Source of the DNA: Dirofilaria immitis
Taxonomy: Eukaryota; Nematoda; Chromadorea; Rhabditida; Onchocercidae
Assembly (NCBI GenBank): GCA_024305405.1
Contig: JAKNDB010000104.1
Coordinates: forward strand, 1,426,001-1,490,000
Reading direction: 5' to 3'
DNA length: 64,000 nucleotides
The notes under the pieces are model-generated. The model searched no databases. It worked only from the letters and a program-made list of their open reading frames with translations, and was not told the origin of the DNA. Below are positions 1 through 13,000 of the stretch, one piece after another. The position numbers and the translations under genes were made by a program. How positions within the stretch are numbered: position 1 is the stretch's first letter; each line of letters begins with the position of its first letter.

Positions 1-3000
1 TGTCCAAGTTTACTAATTGCATTACGAATTTTTCGACCTAGGTCAGCTAAAACCATCTCCCAAGTGTTAAATTTTTACTTAATACCTGCAAGAATAATTT
101 TTTACTGATTCCATTTCTCCCTTCTGATTAATTCAAATGTTAGTTTCGATGAGTGATCAAAACGAGAGAAAAGAAAGCTAAAATAATGTTTCCATGTAAC
201 ATTTCGCTTCTGAAACATTGAGAGATTCAAGTGTTGTTTAACTCAATATAAACACGCCTCACTTCGACATGAGGGATGCCACATGAGATGCCTCCAACAA
301 ATCAAGAAATAAATCAATCATACACTTTCAAATTACATCAGAGATAATATCACCGTAAACACGGCCCACCATAATCGTTAAATTGATTTTGTTCTCCTTT
401 GAGATGGAAAAACGTTGCAGATTTCAATCATATTTCTTTCCCAATTGCACACGACGGATCAGACTGCGTTTCAGCCTCTTTACCATATAGTTTTGGCTTA
501 TATGTAATTTTAAATTACATATTACAGCATCATAGCATTATAAGTTGCAATGCTGCCTCATTTTTTAATAAAACTAACTGACTAGCAAGAGAATCCCGTG
601 GTAACGTTCGCAAGTTTTATATGAAAAAACGAACTTGAAAACCTTAATCTTCTGGTGAAAATTAAGCTTTTAGAGCTAATATAGATATCCATGAGGTCTG
701 TGCTTGTATAATCATCCATCTCAACTCCATCCAGAAAGCTAAATATTCATTAACAAAATCTCCAAAAGTTTAAACAAGAATTAAAATCAAAAAAAAAGAA
801 AATCAAGATGGCTAGCTTATAACCAACTTCTGACTCTTTCAATGTCCTGGAATAATTTGACTAACTTCCTTTTATCATTACATTCGAAAACCTCACTAAA
901 GTTCAGGAAATTTGCAGAAATTACAGAAAACACATAACGTTCAAATGTTTTGGGTGACATACTGAATCACATTTTTCTTGCCAAAATATACAACAAGAAT
1001 GCGTCAAAACATTTACGCTGATCTTTTATTTAACAACGACGATTAAAGATCATCAGCAAGTTGTTTCAAGCATGTAAAGGTTTCACACTTTATGCAATCT
1101 GAAGCATCCTAAATCGACAAAAAAAATACCATGAAGAATGCTGTACACATCACCGGGATTTTTGAAACACATAATTATTTCAAACCATGTATAATATTTT
1201 TATAGTACATATATAGTAACAAAGATGCACACAAAGAGACACAGCACTATTCGTAATGCTAAACATAGGACAAATGAAAATATTGAAATCGGAAAAAAGG
1301 CTGCCTGATTTTTTTCAAGACCACAAAATTAAACACACTGAAAAAACAAAAAAAAGGAAAAATCTCTGTATCTAGAGATTTCGAGACCGCATTTATCCAA
1401 ACATCCCGTTTACTTTTGACTTTCAAATTTCTACCAGTAACTTATTATAACAGTTCGGGCATTGAGTGGATAAGTATCATCGAAAGCCATGTGAAATTTA
1501 CTGCCAAAAGAATTCGGGAAAAAGCCGAAAAAACAAGTACCAAAACTTCTTCAAATCTTAAACAGCACATTTTGAGGATTTCTCGCTCATTCATATGTTT
1601 TGACCCATGAAATTGTTATATATTTTTTGATAAAACGTATGTTCTAGGAAATGGTAAGGGTCTCTTTTAGAGCTAAAAAGCAAATAAAAATAGTACAAAA
1701 CTAAAACGTACAAAGAGAAAAGAAAAAACTAGCGAATCTAATTAGATAATAAAAGGATTCTTTCTTTCAATCCTGCCAACTATAATCTATTGAAAAGCTA
1801 GCAAAATTGTTTAATTGGAGACGTGAAAATAAACTGCTTGGAACCCAGAACTTCGACCTCCAATATCAACGATTTCGGCAGGCTACACATTTATACAAGT
1901 GGGAACAAACTGAATTTAATAGGCGTAACTTTTCCTCTGAACCTCACTGCAGAATAAAACATGTTTATATGAGTCCAGATTTTATACGTACATCTACTAG
2001 GAAATTGTCAGATTGATTTAACTTAGCTTCGTCAGTGATAAAGTTTTCATAAGAATTCCTAAATAGAAGATCTCATACTGTCAAAAAACTCACCGAATCC
2101 AAAGTGACAAAAATTTAAAGGTATACTACAAATTTTCCCTGAGTTGACAAAAATCTGCATCCAACTTATGCAACACATTTTCCATATGAAAAAATAGGAA
2201 TAGGAAAGAAGAGAAAGAATTAGAATATTTCCACCGGTTTACCAAAAGAAACAAAAGAAAAAAACATAGCTCTACTATACATGAGGCAGCAAAATATATC
2301 ACTTCAAGGAAGTATTTTCTTGCAGATAAACAGAAAAATAGGGACAAAGAAGCTTTAAAAATTCAGCTAATCCACGCAAAAATCCACAAATTGAAAATTT
2401 TTCCAAATAAACACTGAATATAACGGTGCAAATACCGGATGACATTAAAAATGATCCTTCATGAGAATCAGAAAAACGATAACAGTGTTAAAATTCAGTT
2501 AGATGGTTTCGAAGACCAAGGAAAATAAACAAAAAAAGGATACTATGTGCATGATGAATATGAAACACCGGGAGCATACCACATTCAAACGATACACAAA
2601 TAAAAAAACAAAGAAACTGAAGAATTCTCTCTTGAAACGAAAACGAACCGGATAATTTTCACCAACAAGATTTGACAAAAAAACACTAGGAAATTATAGA
2701 AATAACACTGACGGCAAAAATCTAAATATAAATGACTGTATGTAACCAGTGTAAGGCCATATAACATATCTATAAAAAGTGTATTTTAAACTGCGAATAA
2801 ACTAATAAACATAAAATTTTTAACAAAATGAAAAATTTATACATGATTAACTACAACCTAAAATCTTATCCATAGATAGTTATTCTTGCATAAAATCGAG
2901 TAAAACGACTTCGCCATATGAAAGCTATATGACGAAATTGTTCTATTCCAGTTCATGCAAGAACAGTATTATGAGATCTAGTATCAGATTAACTATACAA

Positions 3001-3813
3001 ATAAACAACCGAATGCTATACATTATTGCAATGTCAACAATGTCTATGTATTTTAATTAATTTAATTCCTTTGCAGCTCATTCGCAGTTAAAATTAAAAA
3101 TATATATTTCGTTATTTATATATGTATATGCTATATAGATATATATATGTATGTATGTATAGAAAGATAGATAGAGAGATAGATAGATTAGATACATTAT
3201 TATGGAAATACAATGCACTGTACTAAGGACAGAGGGGCAGAACTGGAAGGACTGTGAGTGGGGAAAGTTTTGTAAAATAGTAAGCAATTCAGAAGATAAC
3301 TATTTTCCTGCAGAAAGCGAAGAAAAGAAAGATTGTTACTCAAATTGACTGTTTCTTCATGAGTACAAAAAATAAGTGATATCATGACGATAATGCGGCA
3401 GTTTCCTGAAAAAATAATTTAAAAAACAATCATTCAATGAAAAATCAAGCCCAAAATCATAATTAATACAAACAATCGAAGCATATGTTGTAACTGTGCT
3501 GTATGATAATTGAGCATATGAATCCTCAGGCGAGAGAAAGAAAAATGAAGATGTTTCTTGATAATTCAGTACCTTCTGATTTAATAGAACTTTTCTACTT
3601 GTATTATTTTTTGTGACAACTCTTTTACTTAGCAGTGTACAAAATCGCTGGTCACATTGCTTGCTGAATCATACATTAATCAGCAGCAATAACTTTAAAA
3701 TAGTAAATTTTGTTAAGAAAAATAACTTATACAAACAATATTTCAAACTGATTTCATGCTGTCATTCCGCAATAACCATTTATGTTCGCTTCCGAAAAAT
3801 TTAAATAATTAAT
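1..3813. other. Noncoding DNA downstream of bcl-11
   Basis: No supportable gene. Open frames here are short, Lys/Ile/Phe-rich and lack splice context. Only the microsatellite at 3105-3192 stands out. Confidence 0.6.
3105..3192 (+). repeat. TA/TATG/GATA microsatellite
   Basis: Consecutive ATATAT, TATG and GATA/GATAGA repeats downstream of the bcl-11 stop. Confidence 0.8.
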
Positions 3814-3819
3814 TTTATT
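3814..3819 (-). terminator. Candidate polyadenylation signal for bcl-11
   Basis: An AATAAA hexamer on the minus strand lies about 155 nt past the stop codon; another lies at 3842-3847. In such AT-rich DNA the motif is common by chance, so this is only a candidate. Confidence 0.3.
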
Positions 3820-3971
3820 TAAATCATTGAAAATTATATTATTTATTTAAATCTTCCTCGATATAATTTTAATTTTAGAATCAAGATAAAAAGATAAAGA
3901 ATTATTATCTAGTGCATAGCCCAGTCCTATTGTTACTCCGCACAAGAAATAAGACGATTCCTGTACCTGTT

Positions 3972-4572
3972 TCAGAAGAGTTTTTGCATATCAGAAAACG
4001 ATTCACATTCTTCAATTATCATTTCCTCGTCCTCACCCACTCCAGCAGTACCACCCGTACCTTTGCCATCTTCTCTTGCATTTGAAAGTGCGACGCTATT
4101 AGTATTAATACGATATCCATCACCAGAACCAATATCAGCACCACATGTTGGTGCTAGAGCTGAAGTTGGATTTCGATTCACATTCATTGCCTGAAAATAT
4201 GAAAGGTAATAAAAATTAAGAAAAAAAACCAAGAAACCGGTGTTGTTACTGCATCTCTATCATCTTCTTCGTGGAAAAAGGAACAGTCATTAAATTCAGT
4301 AATCGTCTCAGAATCAAAATCTGGATGTAGAACCTCAAAGATTCCATGCATTATAAAAATCAGAAAGTTTTCTTTCCACTGCTATATTGTAAACAGTTGT
4401 CAGACCTGTAACCAATTGAGAACCATTTTATTGCTTTGAGAGATATTTGTCGGTAATTGTGAGCCATTTAAAGATACATTAGAAAATGCAAGGAGCGATG
4501 TCGCATCAGCAACTGTTGATGCTGCTGCAGTGGCCACCTTGCTTGGACTGTCTATTGCTGCAATTTTTATTG
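3972..4572 (-). CDS. bcl-11: bcl-11 exons 16-18, C-terminal tail
   Basis: Exons 4572-4406 (Ala/Ser-rich, with [16 protein letters not shown]), 4333-4238 (acidic, [12 protein letters not shown] and FFHEEDDRD) and 4190-3972. All phases agree without correction. The last exon ends [20 protein letters not shown] with TGA at 3974-3972. The intron between the last two exons is only 47 nt. The tail is acidic and probably disordered; vertebrate BCL11 ends soon after the last finger, so this tail is an extension. Confidence 0.75.
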
Positions 4573-7018
4573 CTGATTAAAATGAACATTAGTATGGACT
4601 GATCCGAAATATGCGATAAGTAAATTAGGATGTTACCGATACAAATAAATGAAACAAACTGTTTGCTACTTCGGCAGGAGAAAACTGTTGATTATTCTCA
4701 CGGTTCTGATTATTTGCAACGACACATTTCCGCATATGTTTCTCGAGCGTTGAGTGCACCGAAAACGGCATTTGACAAATGTTGCAATGATAAGTTTCCT
4801 GCAGAAAAATACTGCATAGCCATGAGATTCCTTTTCGATAAAAAGGCATAAAAGCAATCAAAGTTTTTCTTTTTAAAAATTTTAAATACCTAGAAAAATT
4901 CCTCAGAACTAAAAAGTTCCTGAAAACTGTATTATTTAAAAACCAAAATCGCTGTATAAGATACGAAGGGACAACGCGATTTTCAAATAGTAAGTAGCAA
5001 TAAGCAAATCTTGCAAAGATTATTCATAATTCCTCATGGAGAATAATAATCTATTTATAACCTTTCCTGTTGACCATGAGTTCGCATATGTCGGGTCAAT
5101 TTACTGCTTTGTGCGCAAGCATACGAACACAAACGACATTTGTATGGTTTTTCTCCAGTATGACTTCGTAAGTGGACAATCAGATTAGAACGATTCGTGA
5201 AAACCTTGAAATACAAAAATACTTATAAATCAAGTTTAACGAATTCAGACTAAATTGGAAGATACTTAAACAGCAAATTATTGCATCAGTTAGATTTGAA
5301 AAAAAAAAAGAAGATATTCAACTAAATTTATAAAAAACCAGTTATGACAGAGATTAACATTTTAAAAATGCGTGCAGAATAGTAAAAGTAAGATCAAAAG
5401 ATACAAACTTAGAACATATGCGATTTAATACATAAAGCTAAATCTTAATTTTGAAATCAAAAACAAATTCTTTTTGTACTATTAATGGATTAAATTTAAT
5501 TTTTCAAAACCATTCGAAAGTTCGCGAACTTTGCAACAGAATGTGCAGCGATCTTTTTAGCATTTGTATCACGACGCGCTGCTGGCTCAGCGAATGCTAA
5601 ATCATCGCCGTCTACAACATTTAGCAGAGTTGATTTCGTATCTTCATTGCTGAAACGGAATAGAAATGAATTATCATATGGTAACGAAGTCGATCTTCAG
5701 ATATGTTTTCTCCTTTTTTTTGATTTTAAAGAGAAGGAAAACGCATTTGCTTGATTAAGGAAATATATTTGTGCAAAGCAGTTTGATCGTTTTATTTTTG
5801 AAGAATTTTTAATAGGTTTACTTTTTGAACATAAAATGCTTCCTTTCCTGCATTGCTTTCCCTAACCGTACGTTAGAAAAGAATTATTCATGAACTTTAC
5901 CCGCATAGTAACTTTAAATTGTTTCTGGATTTTTTTCCAAATACTGCATTTCGTTACGGGAAGATCTAAGAAAAAATTATAAAATCACTACTTTATAAAA
6001 ATCTCGACATGTTTGCAGATTTTTTTGTGTAAAGAAATTCATACTTACAAACCTCTCATCATCAAGCCTCGACAGCTTACTGTGTAATGGAGCTACAGAT
6101 GGTGTTGATGGCGACAGCGCTTCGGAACCATTATTAGACGACCGCTGTCTTTTGCTTCCAAACGCGCCTAAACCATTCCAAGGTCCTTGCTTCATACCTG
6201 GACTGGACAATTGATCCTGCGCTGCGGTATCGGATCTACCAAAAGTTAATCCAAGTGATTGTGTTGCTGAGTTTGGCGCCACAGGTGATGGTTCTTCGGG
6301 ACTGCTATAAGTAATGGAAAGTTTAGTATTGGTGAATAATATTAGGAAGAAAGCAAATTTGCAGTCAAAAAATAAGCAAAGAGGAGTGTTAACTACAGGA
6401 AAGAGTTACACAGCCTTAATTAACTATAACGATTTTCAATCCACAGATCGCGATGAAGAGGAAACCTTGTGATTTTGTTGATTGCATTAAAAGCGCTTCC
6501 ATTGTTATTTGTGGAGGTAACAGATGGACTCCCAACACCAAGCAAATAAGCAGCATTATTTAAAGAAAACTGTGCATAATATTCCTGCATCAAGGCTAGC
6601 ATATTGGGTATATTCGGTTGCGTCCATAAATTCTGTAAATTAAATTCGAAAGAAAAAGCAGAAGTCAGTGTGAAAAATATTTTAAAATGAAAATATGAAT
6701 GTGAAATTTTTGAATTCTTGCTATGCTTTTTTAATACTATTATAGTCAAAAGATTTCATCTTTCTATGTTGTTTTCCATTCTTTCTTATTTTCTCCTTTT
6801 TCCTACAGGATATTTTTATATTCTGATATTTCCCAAATGTCTTTTCTGGTTACCTTCCGTTTATCTTTTCAAATATAAATATAAATTCCCCACCTGTCAC
6901 CTAGGTTCAGTTTCGATCTAAAACTAGTCAACAACAATTCAACCTGCAAAGAAGGATGTTGTTGCTGGTGCTGTTGTTGTTGTTGCTTTGCTGTTGTTGT
7001 TGTTGTTGCTGCTGCTGC

Positions 7019-7088
<70 letters not shown>

Positions 7089-10000
7089 GCTGCTGCTGCT
7101 GTTGCTGCTGTAAAGCAACTGCAGCTAATGTCGCAGCGGTAAGTGAACTGGAAACATTACTGAGAGGGAGAAATGGTGTAGCTGAAATAGCCGCAGATGC
7201 AACACCATTATTTGAATGCCCTTCATCGGTATTCTCTGACTGTTGAATTCTGGAACAATTGAGCTGACAGTAAATACTTATTTAAGCATTCGATTGTATC
7301 GTTTTAGGATATTACCATCACCCCTAAACAAATATGAATTAGAAATTTGAATTTTCGGTACCTTTTAATGCTTGGAACCTTTAAGTGTTCATTAGTTCTA
7401 GACGATATCGCGGTCGAATTTACTACATGACGTAAATCGGTCAGCGGTTCTCCTAAAACAAGACATTTTTCTGAGTTTTCAGCAATTGCTGTCACTCATA
7501 TTTATATATTTATTATGCATTCAATACAAAAAAGAGATAAGACTTAGAAAGTATTAGAATAAAAATCATTATGCCGTGAGATACACTGCCCATCACTCTT
7601 ATTTTCTCTTTTCTCATGGCACTCAATAAACAAATAAGCCAGAGCAAAACAGAACTTACTGAAGCTAATTTTAAAAAATTCTCACTGCAATAACGTACCT
7701 GCTTTTTCAGCGATTTCTTTTAATCTTTCTGAACAAAATGCATTCAGACTGAAGCCACTTTTACCTGAATTCTTATATCAATAATGTCATATAGATGAAG
7801 AAAATGAAAATTTTCAACTTTCTAGAACATGTGGAAATTTATCTAATCTTCCAAAACATTTAAAAAGGTCATCCCATTATTTTATTTAAATTTTAGAAAT
7901 CTGAAAAATTTTTCATACAGACCGTTTAGCTTGTTTTTCGTAATGGAACCAGCGAACGGGGTTGTGACTGTGAGAGGTGGAGGAGGCATTGATGTTTTTG
8001 GTGCTAATAACGATGATGATGGTGATGAAGACAATGATGAGGTAATCACCGTCGATTTTGACAGTCCTGTTCGAGACATACATGGCATCTCTTCCTAAAG
8101 GTTACATATATATGAGAATAATAAACAAATAACTGATAATTTTTGTAATTAGCAACCAAAAATTACTTGCGAAAAAAATTTAATTCATCAGTAAGTGCAT
8201 CAGTAAGTGAACTCTTAGCTATAAAGACATCATTAATCTGAAGTTTTTATTATTCAAAGACTATTATGTAGGCTATTATTGAAATTTAGAATTTCGGAAA
8301 ATAAATTTCTGACAAGTAACAATATAATACATTGCATAAAAATCCTGATACATAAGATTACAATATACAAGATTGTTCGTTTACAAACTATAATTTTTTC
8401 TTACTTTACGGTACTATCATACAAGTGTACAACAACATCATAAAATGTGTAGCCCTTAACAATCTGATATATATGTGCACTATAGTAAAAATGAACAAGT
8501 TAACCTCACAGATACGAAGACCATGAGCGATGAAAACATGCTTCAACAAATTCCAAACATCACTGCAAACATGTTTGCAAGAGTGACAAGTTAACGATTC
8601 TCCTCTTCCAATCAATGGTACATTACCTTGCTTTATATCTGAAAATAATTTAAATTAACTTTCATACTGTTTATCGCTGGAATATATACAAAATAGCCAT
8701 ATATAAGTTCCTCTTATATTTGTTCAAAGACACAAATTCCTTGAGAACTAATAATTATCTATGAGTATGATTTTATTAGCAATTATCATAATGATAACCT
8801 ACCCAGTGTCTTTACCATTACAAATATGTAAGAACACAATTTTCACCTATACTTATTAATAAATAATTTTGGATTATTCATTTTCGATCTTTTCACATGT
8901 ACTTTACATAACTATGATTCAGTGACAGTAAACATGTATCACTTAAAAAAACCTATCTCATGACAATCATTATGCAGATCGCCAGCAAAACAACATCTTC
9001 TATTTCTAATTATAACTGCCTTCATACATTATTCTCTGGGCACTCACGAAAGACTTTTTCTAGTATAATCTATTTGAACATTTAGTAAGATTTGGAGCAA
9101 CCAAATTTGCAATACCGATATAATCCAGTAATATTACTTGCTAACATAATAACATAAAAACAAAGCAATTTGAAGGATTATAATAGATCACACAAAATGA
9201 ATCACATAAATAAAATCATATTATAAATGATACACTTTTTCTGAAAGTGAGATAAAGGGCTTCAATTTTTACAAACTTCAGAATATCGTCTAATTTATCT
9301 ATCCATTTTTTCGTGGCACTGTTTCATTCTAAATTTGCAGTGGCATGAGGAGATAAAATAACCATTAAAGCAATTTTTTCTTTGTTAAATTTTGGATATA
9401 ATTGATATATAGCAAAGCTAAGATAAAAATTTCCACAAAATGCTGAATACTATAAACAATTCTTTCAATTTCGAAAAAGTGATATTTCATTAAAATCCAG
9501 TGATATTCATTAGTTAAAGAGTGTTCTTCGTTTTTTTAACATTTTTCATATGCTGATTCGTATATCAACAAGCGAGTACTTTAATACAAAAGGAAATACA
9601 ACGCTAAAATATAATCGTAATTTCCATAAAAGCATATATAAACACAATATACACACCTATGTAGTATACTGTATACAGCTACTTCAAAAGGTATGCTGGA
9701 ATACGCAAATGTTTTCAGGCACTAAATATATATATGACTTATACATTGTTATTCATTTTTTAAACTTCTCTTTTCATTTTTCCAAACCTTTTACGCTAAC
9801 ATCTTTTGAATACTTGTTAAGGTGACAGAAAGACATAGGGACAGATGATCATTAAATAAACAATTCAGGCCAATCACTGAAATTGCAAAAGAAATATTCA
9901 TTCTATGAAAAAGTATTATTTTCGTCTGAAGGCAACGAAACAATTGTTTCATATATTTCCACTCTTTGTTTTTCAATATTCATTTCAGAAGACTTTTTCG

Positions 10001-13000
10001 TAAATTACCAAATTTCGTAATACTCCCTAAAAGTGTTAGAACTGTGAATAACAAAAACTCACTGCTAAAAATATTCAACACAGATATTCTAATCAATCAG
10101 TATCAAATTACTTCTCCTTCAACGTAATCAAAATATGATTTTGCTTGCATGTGTTTGAAGTTTTGAAGTTCGCATCATAAAATTTCAAATAAGAGCATGG
10201 TACAAATTACTAGGAAATTTATTTAAAACACATTATAGAAACTCTTTGACAAATATATATGTGGTTAAATAGGATTATTGGTTATGATTATTGCTATCTC
10301 CCAAAACAATCAATAACTTATCAACAGGCTCCAATTTCTCTCTTATTTCTGTGTTTTTGTGTGCAGCAATTTTTGTGAAATGTAATCAGTATTTAGTCAC
10401 AGGGAATATAACTGGTCCGCATGGCAAATGGAATCATTTGTGCAATATCCGGTCTTTTCAGTGATAACATTTTAGATACTGTGATCGCGATGACAGGGTG
10501 ACGAGCAAAACTTGTTTTCGGGCTGATAGCCAATCATATCACATTTATCTTCTGCATGTTATGAACGAAAAAAATGCACCAAAAAAAATTGAAATAGTCG
10601 AAAATTTCCAAACAGTCGCTTAAGTATCAAAACATACTAAAAGAAAAGTCTAATTTGCACGAGTCAACGTTCTATTGAAGTGAATAGAATTATCAAAACA
10701 CGTCATTTCGACGACGGTGAGTTGTAAAAATACTAGTTTCTAATTGTTCCTAACATTTTACTGCAAAAATCAACATCGGAATACGAGATTGTAGAAAAAG
10801 GAGGAAATAGTTAAGTATAATAGAAAATATGCTTCAATCACGAATTTTGCCAATATTTTTCCTCCAATTTTTAATGAAAGCCAATGCAATCCTATATTAG
10901 TGCTTATTTTCATCCCTTCGATTATCATCTGCATATCTGAACAAATCATTCCTATTAGGCAGACGATGTTGCTAAAAGGTTCAGTTACTACAGCTATTCT
11001 TTTTTTTTTCAAAATACGAAAAACTTTATTCTGAATGAATGCTCTCAGTTATTAATGGAAAATTTGTATACAAGAGGGATGAGAAATGATGTAAAGTGAT
11101 AAAAGAACATTATAAAAATGTGTGAGAAGTGTTATATTTATCAACTAACTGATAATCAGTCACCGAGTCGATCAATATTCGATTACTCCTTATTAACTGT
11201 TTAGATGTGAAGCTACAGTCACAGAATAAATTAGAATGACAAATGTACATGACAAATATTTTTGTCCAATTTTCAAAACAGTGGTGTTTCATCCAATGAG
11301 AAACATTTTCCTTTCAAAGCGATGATATGATACAACGGAGAGAGGGTAAGAGAACATATGACATAATTCTGACGTTCACTTTCTAGCATTTGTGGACAAC
11401 TTATTTACTTCCAGTATTATTTCTCCCTATCGACCACTTCTTCCGCAAACAAAACTATCTTCCTGCATAAAAAATGTAAGTGCAGGAATGAAATAAATTT
11501 CGTATTTCCAAAGAACCAAAATTTCCTCTTGCACATGTTCTCATAAATGGAATTATCAATTGTCCTGCTCAATAATTCAGGGTGCATGAATTAAATTTCA
11601 GAACATGACGACAAGAAATAATATTAGTTTGCTTCATTCTATATGCGTCATTCCCTTCTCACTTAAATGAAGAGATCATTCTTTATTGAATAAGATGGAG
11701 TAAATCTCCAGCGCGATTTCACGATAGCTTGTGACAAAAGAAAAAAATCTTTCAGAGTTTTTAACTGACAACTTATGCAAATTAGAGACTGCAATAACAT
11801 GTTCGTCAGCAATACCGAAAACCAAAAAAGACAACTAGAAGAACGCTGATTCATCGACCATGTAATAAAATAGATACCGCATTCTCTCGGACAGTAGAAA
11901 ATTATCGTCCAATACATCACAATTTGTAAATTCGTATAATATTTAATGAAGAAGATAATGTACTCACCTAAGGTATCTGTGTCTGTAGTAGCATCAACCC
12001 TATCGTTACGCTTTTGTTGACTTTCACTAGCTGACAACATAAATGAAGCATTCTGATCATTTCCACATGATGATGGAATGCAATGAGAACATGAATCATT
12101 CATTTCCTGAAAATCACTACCTAAGTCGTACGGTATAAAAGATTTTCGTCATAGTAATATAATATGACATCTAATAATATTTTAACAATGCCATATTCAA
12201 GTGATAGAAGTGTTTCTAACCAAGACTACGAATATACTACAGAAAATGCTTAACAGCTTGGGATGAAATACTTACTGCAGATGAATGGCGATAACTGACC
12301 AAGAATCGTCGACGACCAGGTCTAAGAGTTTTGCTGGATGGATGAGTTGGCGATATATTAGCAAGAAACTCGTCCAATGGCGTCCGTTTACTATCACAAC
12401 GTGAAATCTGAAAAGATGACAATTTACAATTATTTAAAGATCTAACAAGAGCTGAATTTGAACTCAAATTCAAAATATTTTCAGTACGTTATTACATATC
12501 ACGATAATTTTTCGCCTTTTATAAGATTCCCACGGTATGTTGTCAATACTATTCTCGGATAACACTAATTTGGAGATCAGATTTATGAGGAATGTTTCAA
12601 TGAAAGAGACCTTATGCTCGACGAATTCTACGAATGTCGATAACGAAAATTCTGCATGACAGTCGCCGCAAACAATACGATCATAATGAATAGAATTTCT
12701 GGACTGTGGCACTGCAGAAACATCATCGCCACAATTCTGACTGGGTGAAGCTTCCTCGTCGTCGCGCAATGTCGTCACATCTTTTATCTCATGATCCACA
12801 TCCATGCATGAATCGATGCCACTGTCAGTGGATGCCAAAGGTATGCTTCCTAATTGATCATTCAAACGCTGAGAGCTTACAGCAGACGATTCCTATTTCT
12901 TAATGACTAATTTGTTCCAGAAAAATTAACACTAACTATTTAGATATTATTTAACCATTTACAATTCTACCGCTTAAGGCATGGATACAGAATCAAGATT

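Noticed and set aside
4630..4851. Plus-strand frame of 73 codons
   Set aside because: Antisense shadow of the exon that encodes the last bcl-11 zinc finger.
6956..7246. Plus-strand frame with about 50 consecutive cysteines
   Set aside because: It is the reverse reading of the CAA/CAG polyglutamine tract of bcl-11 exon 10, whose splice sites and phases are supported on the minus strand.
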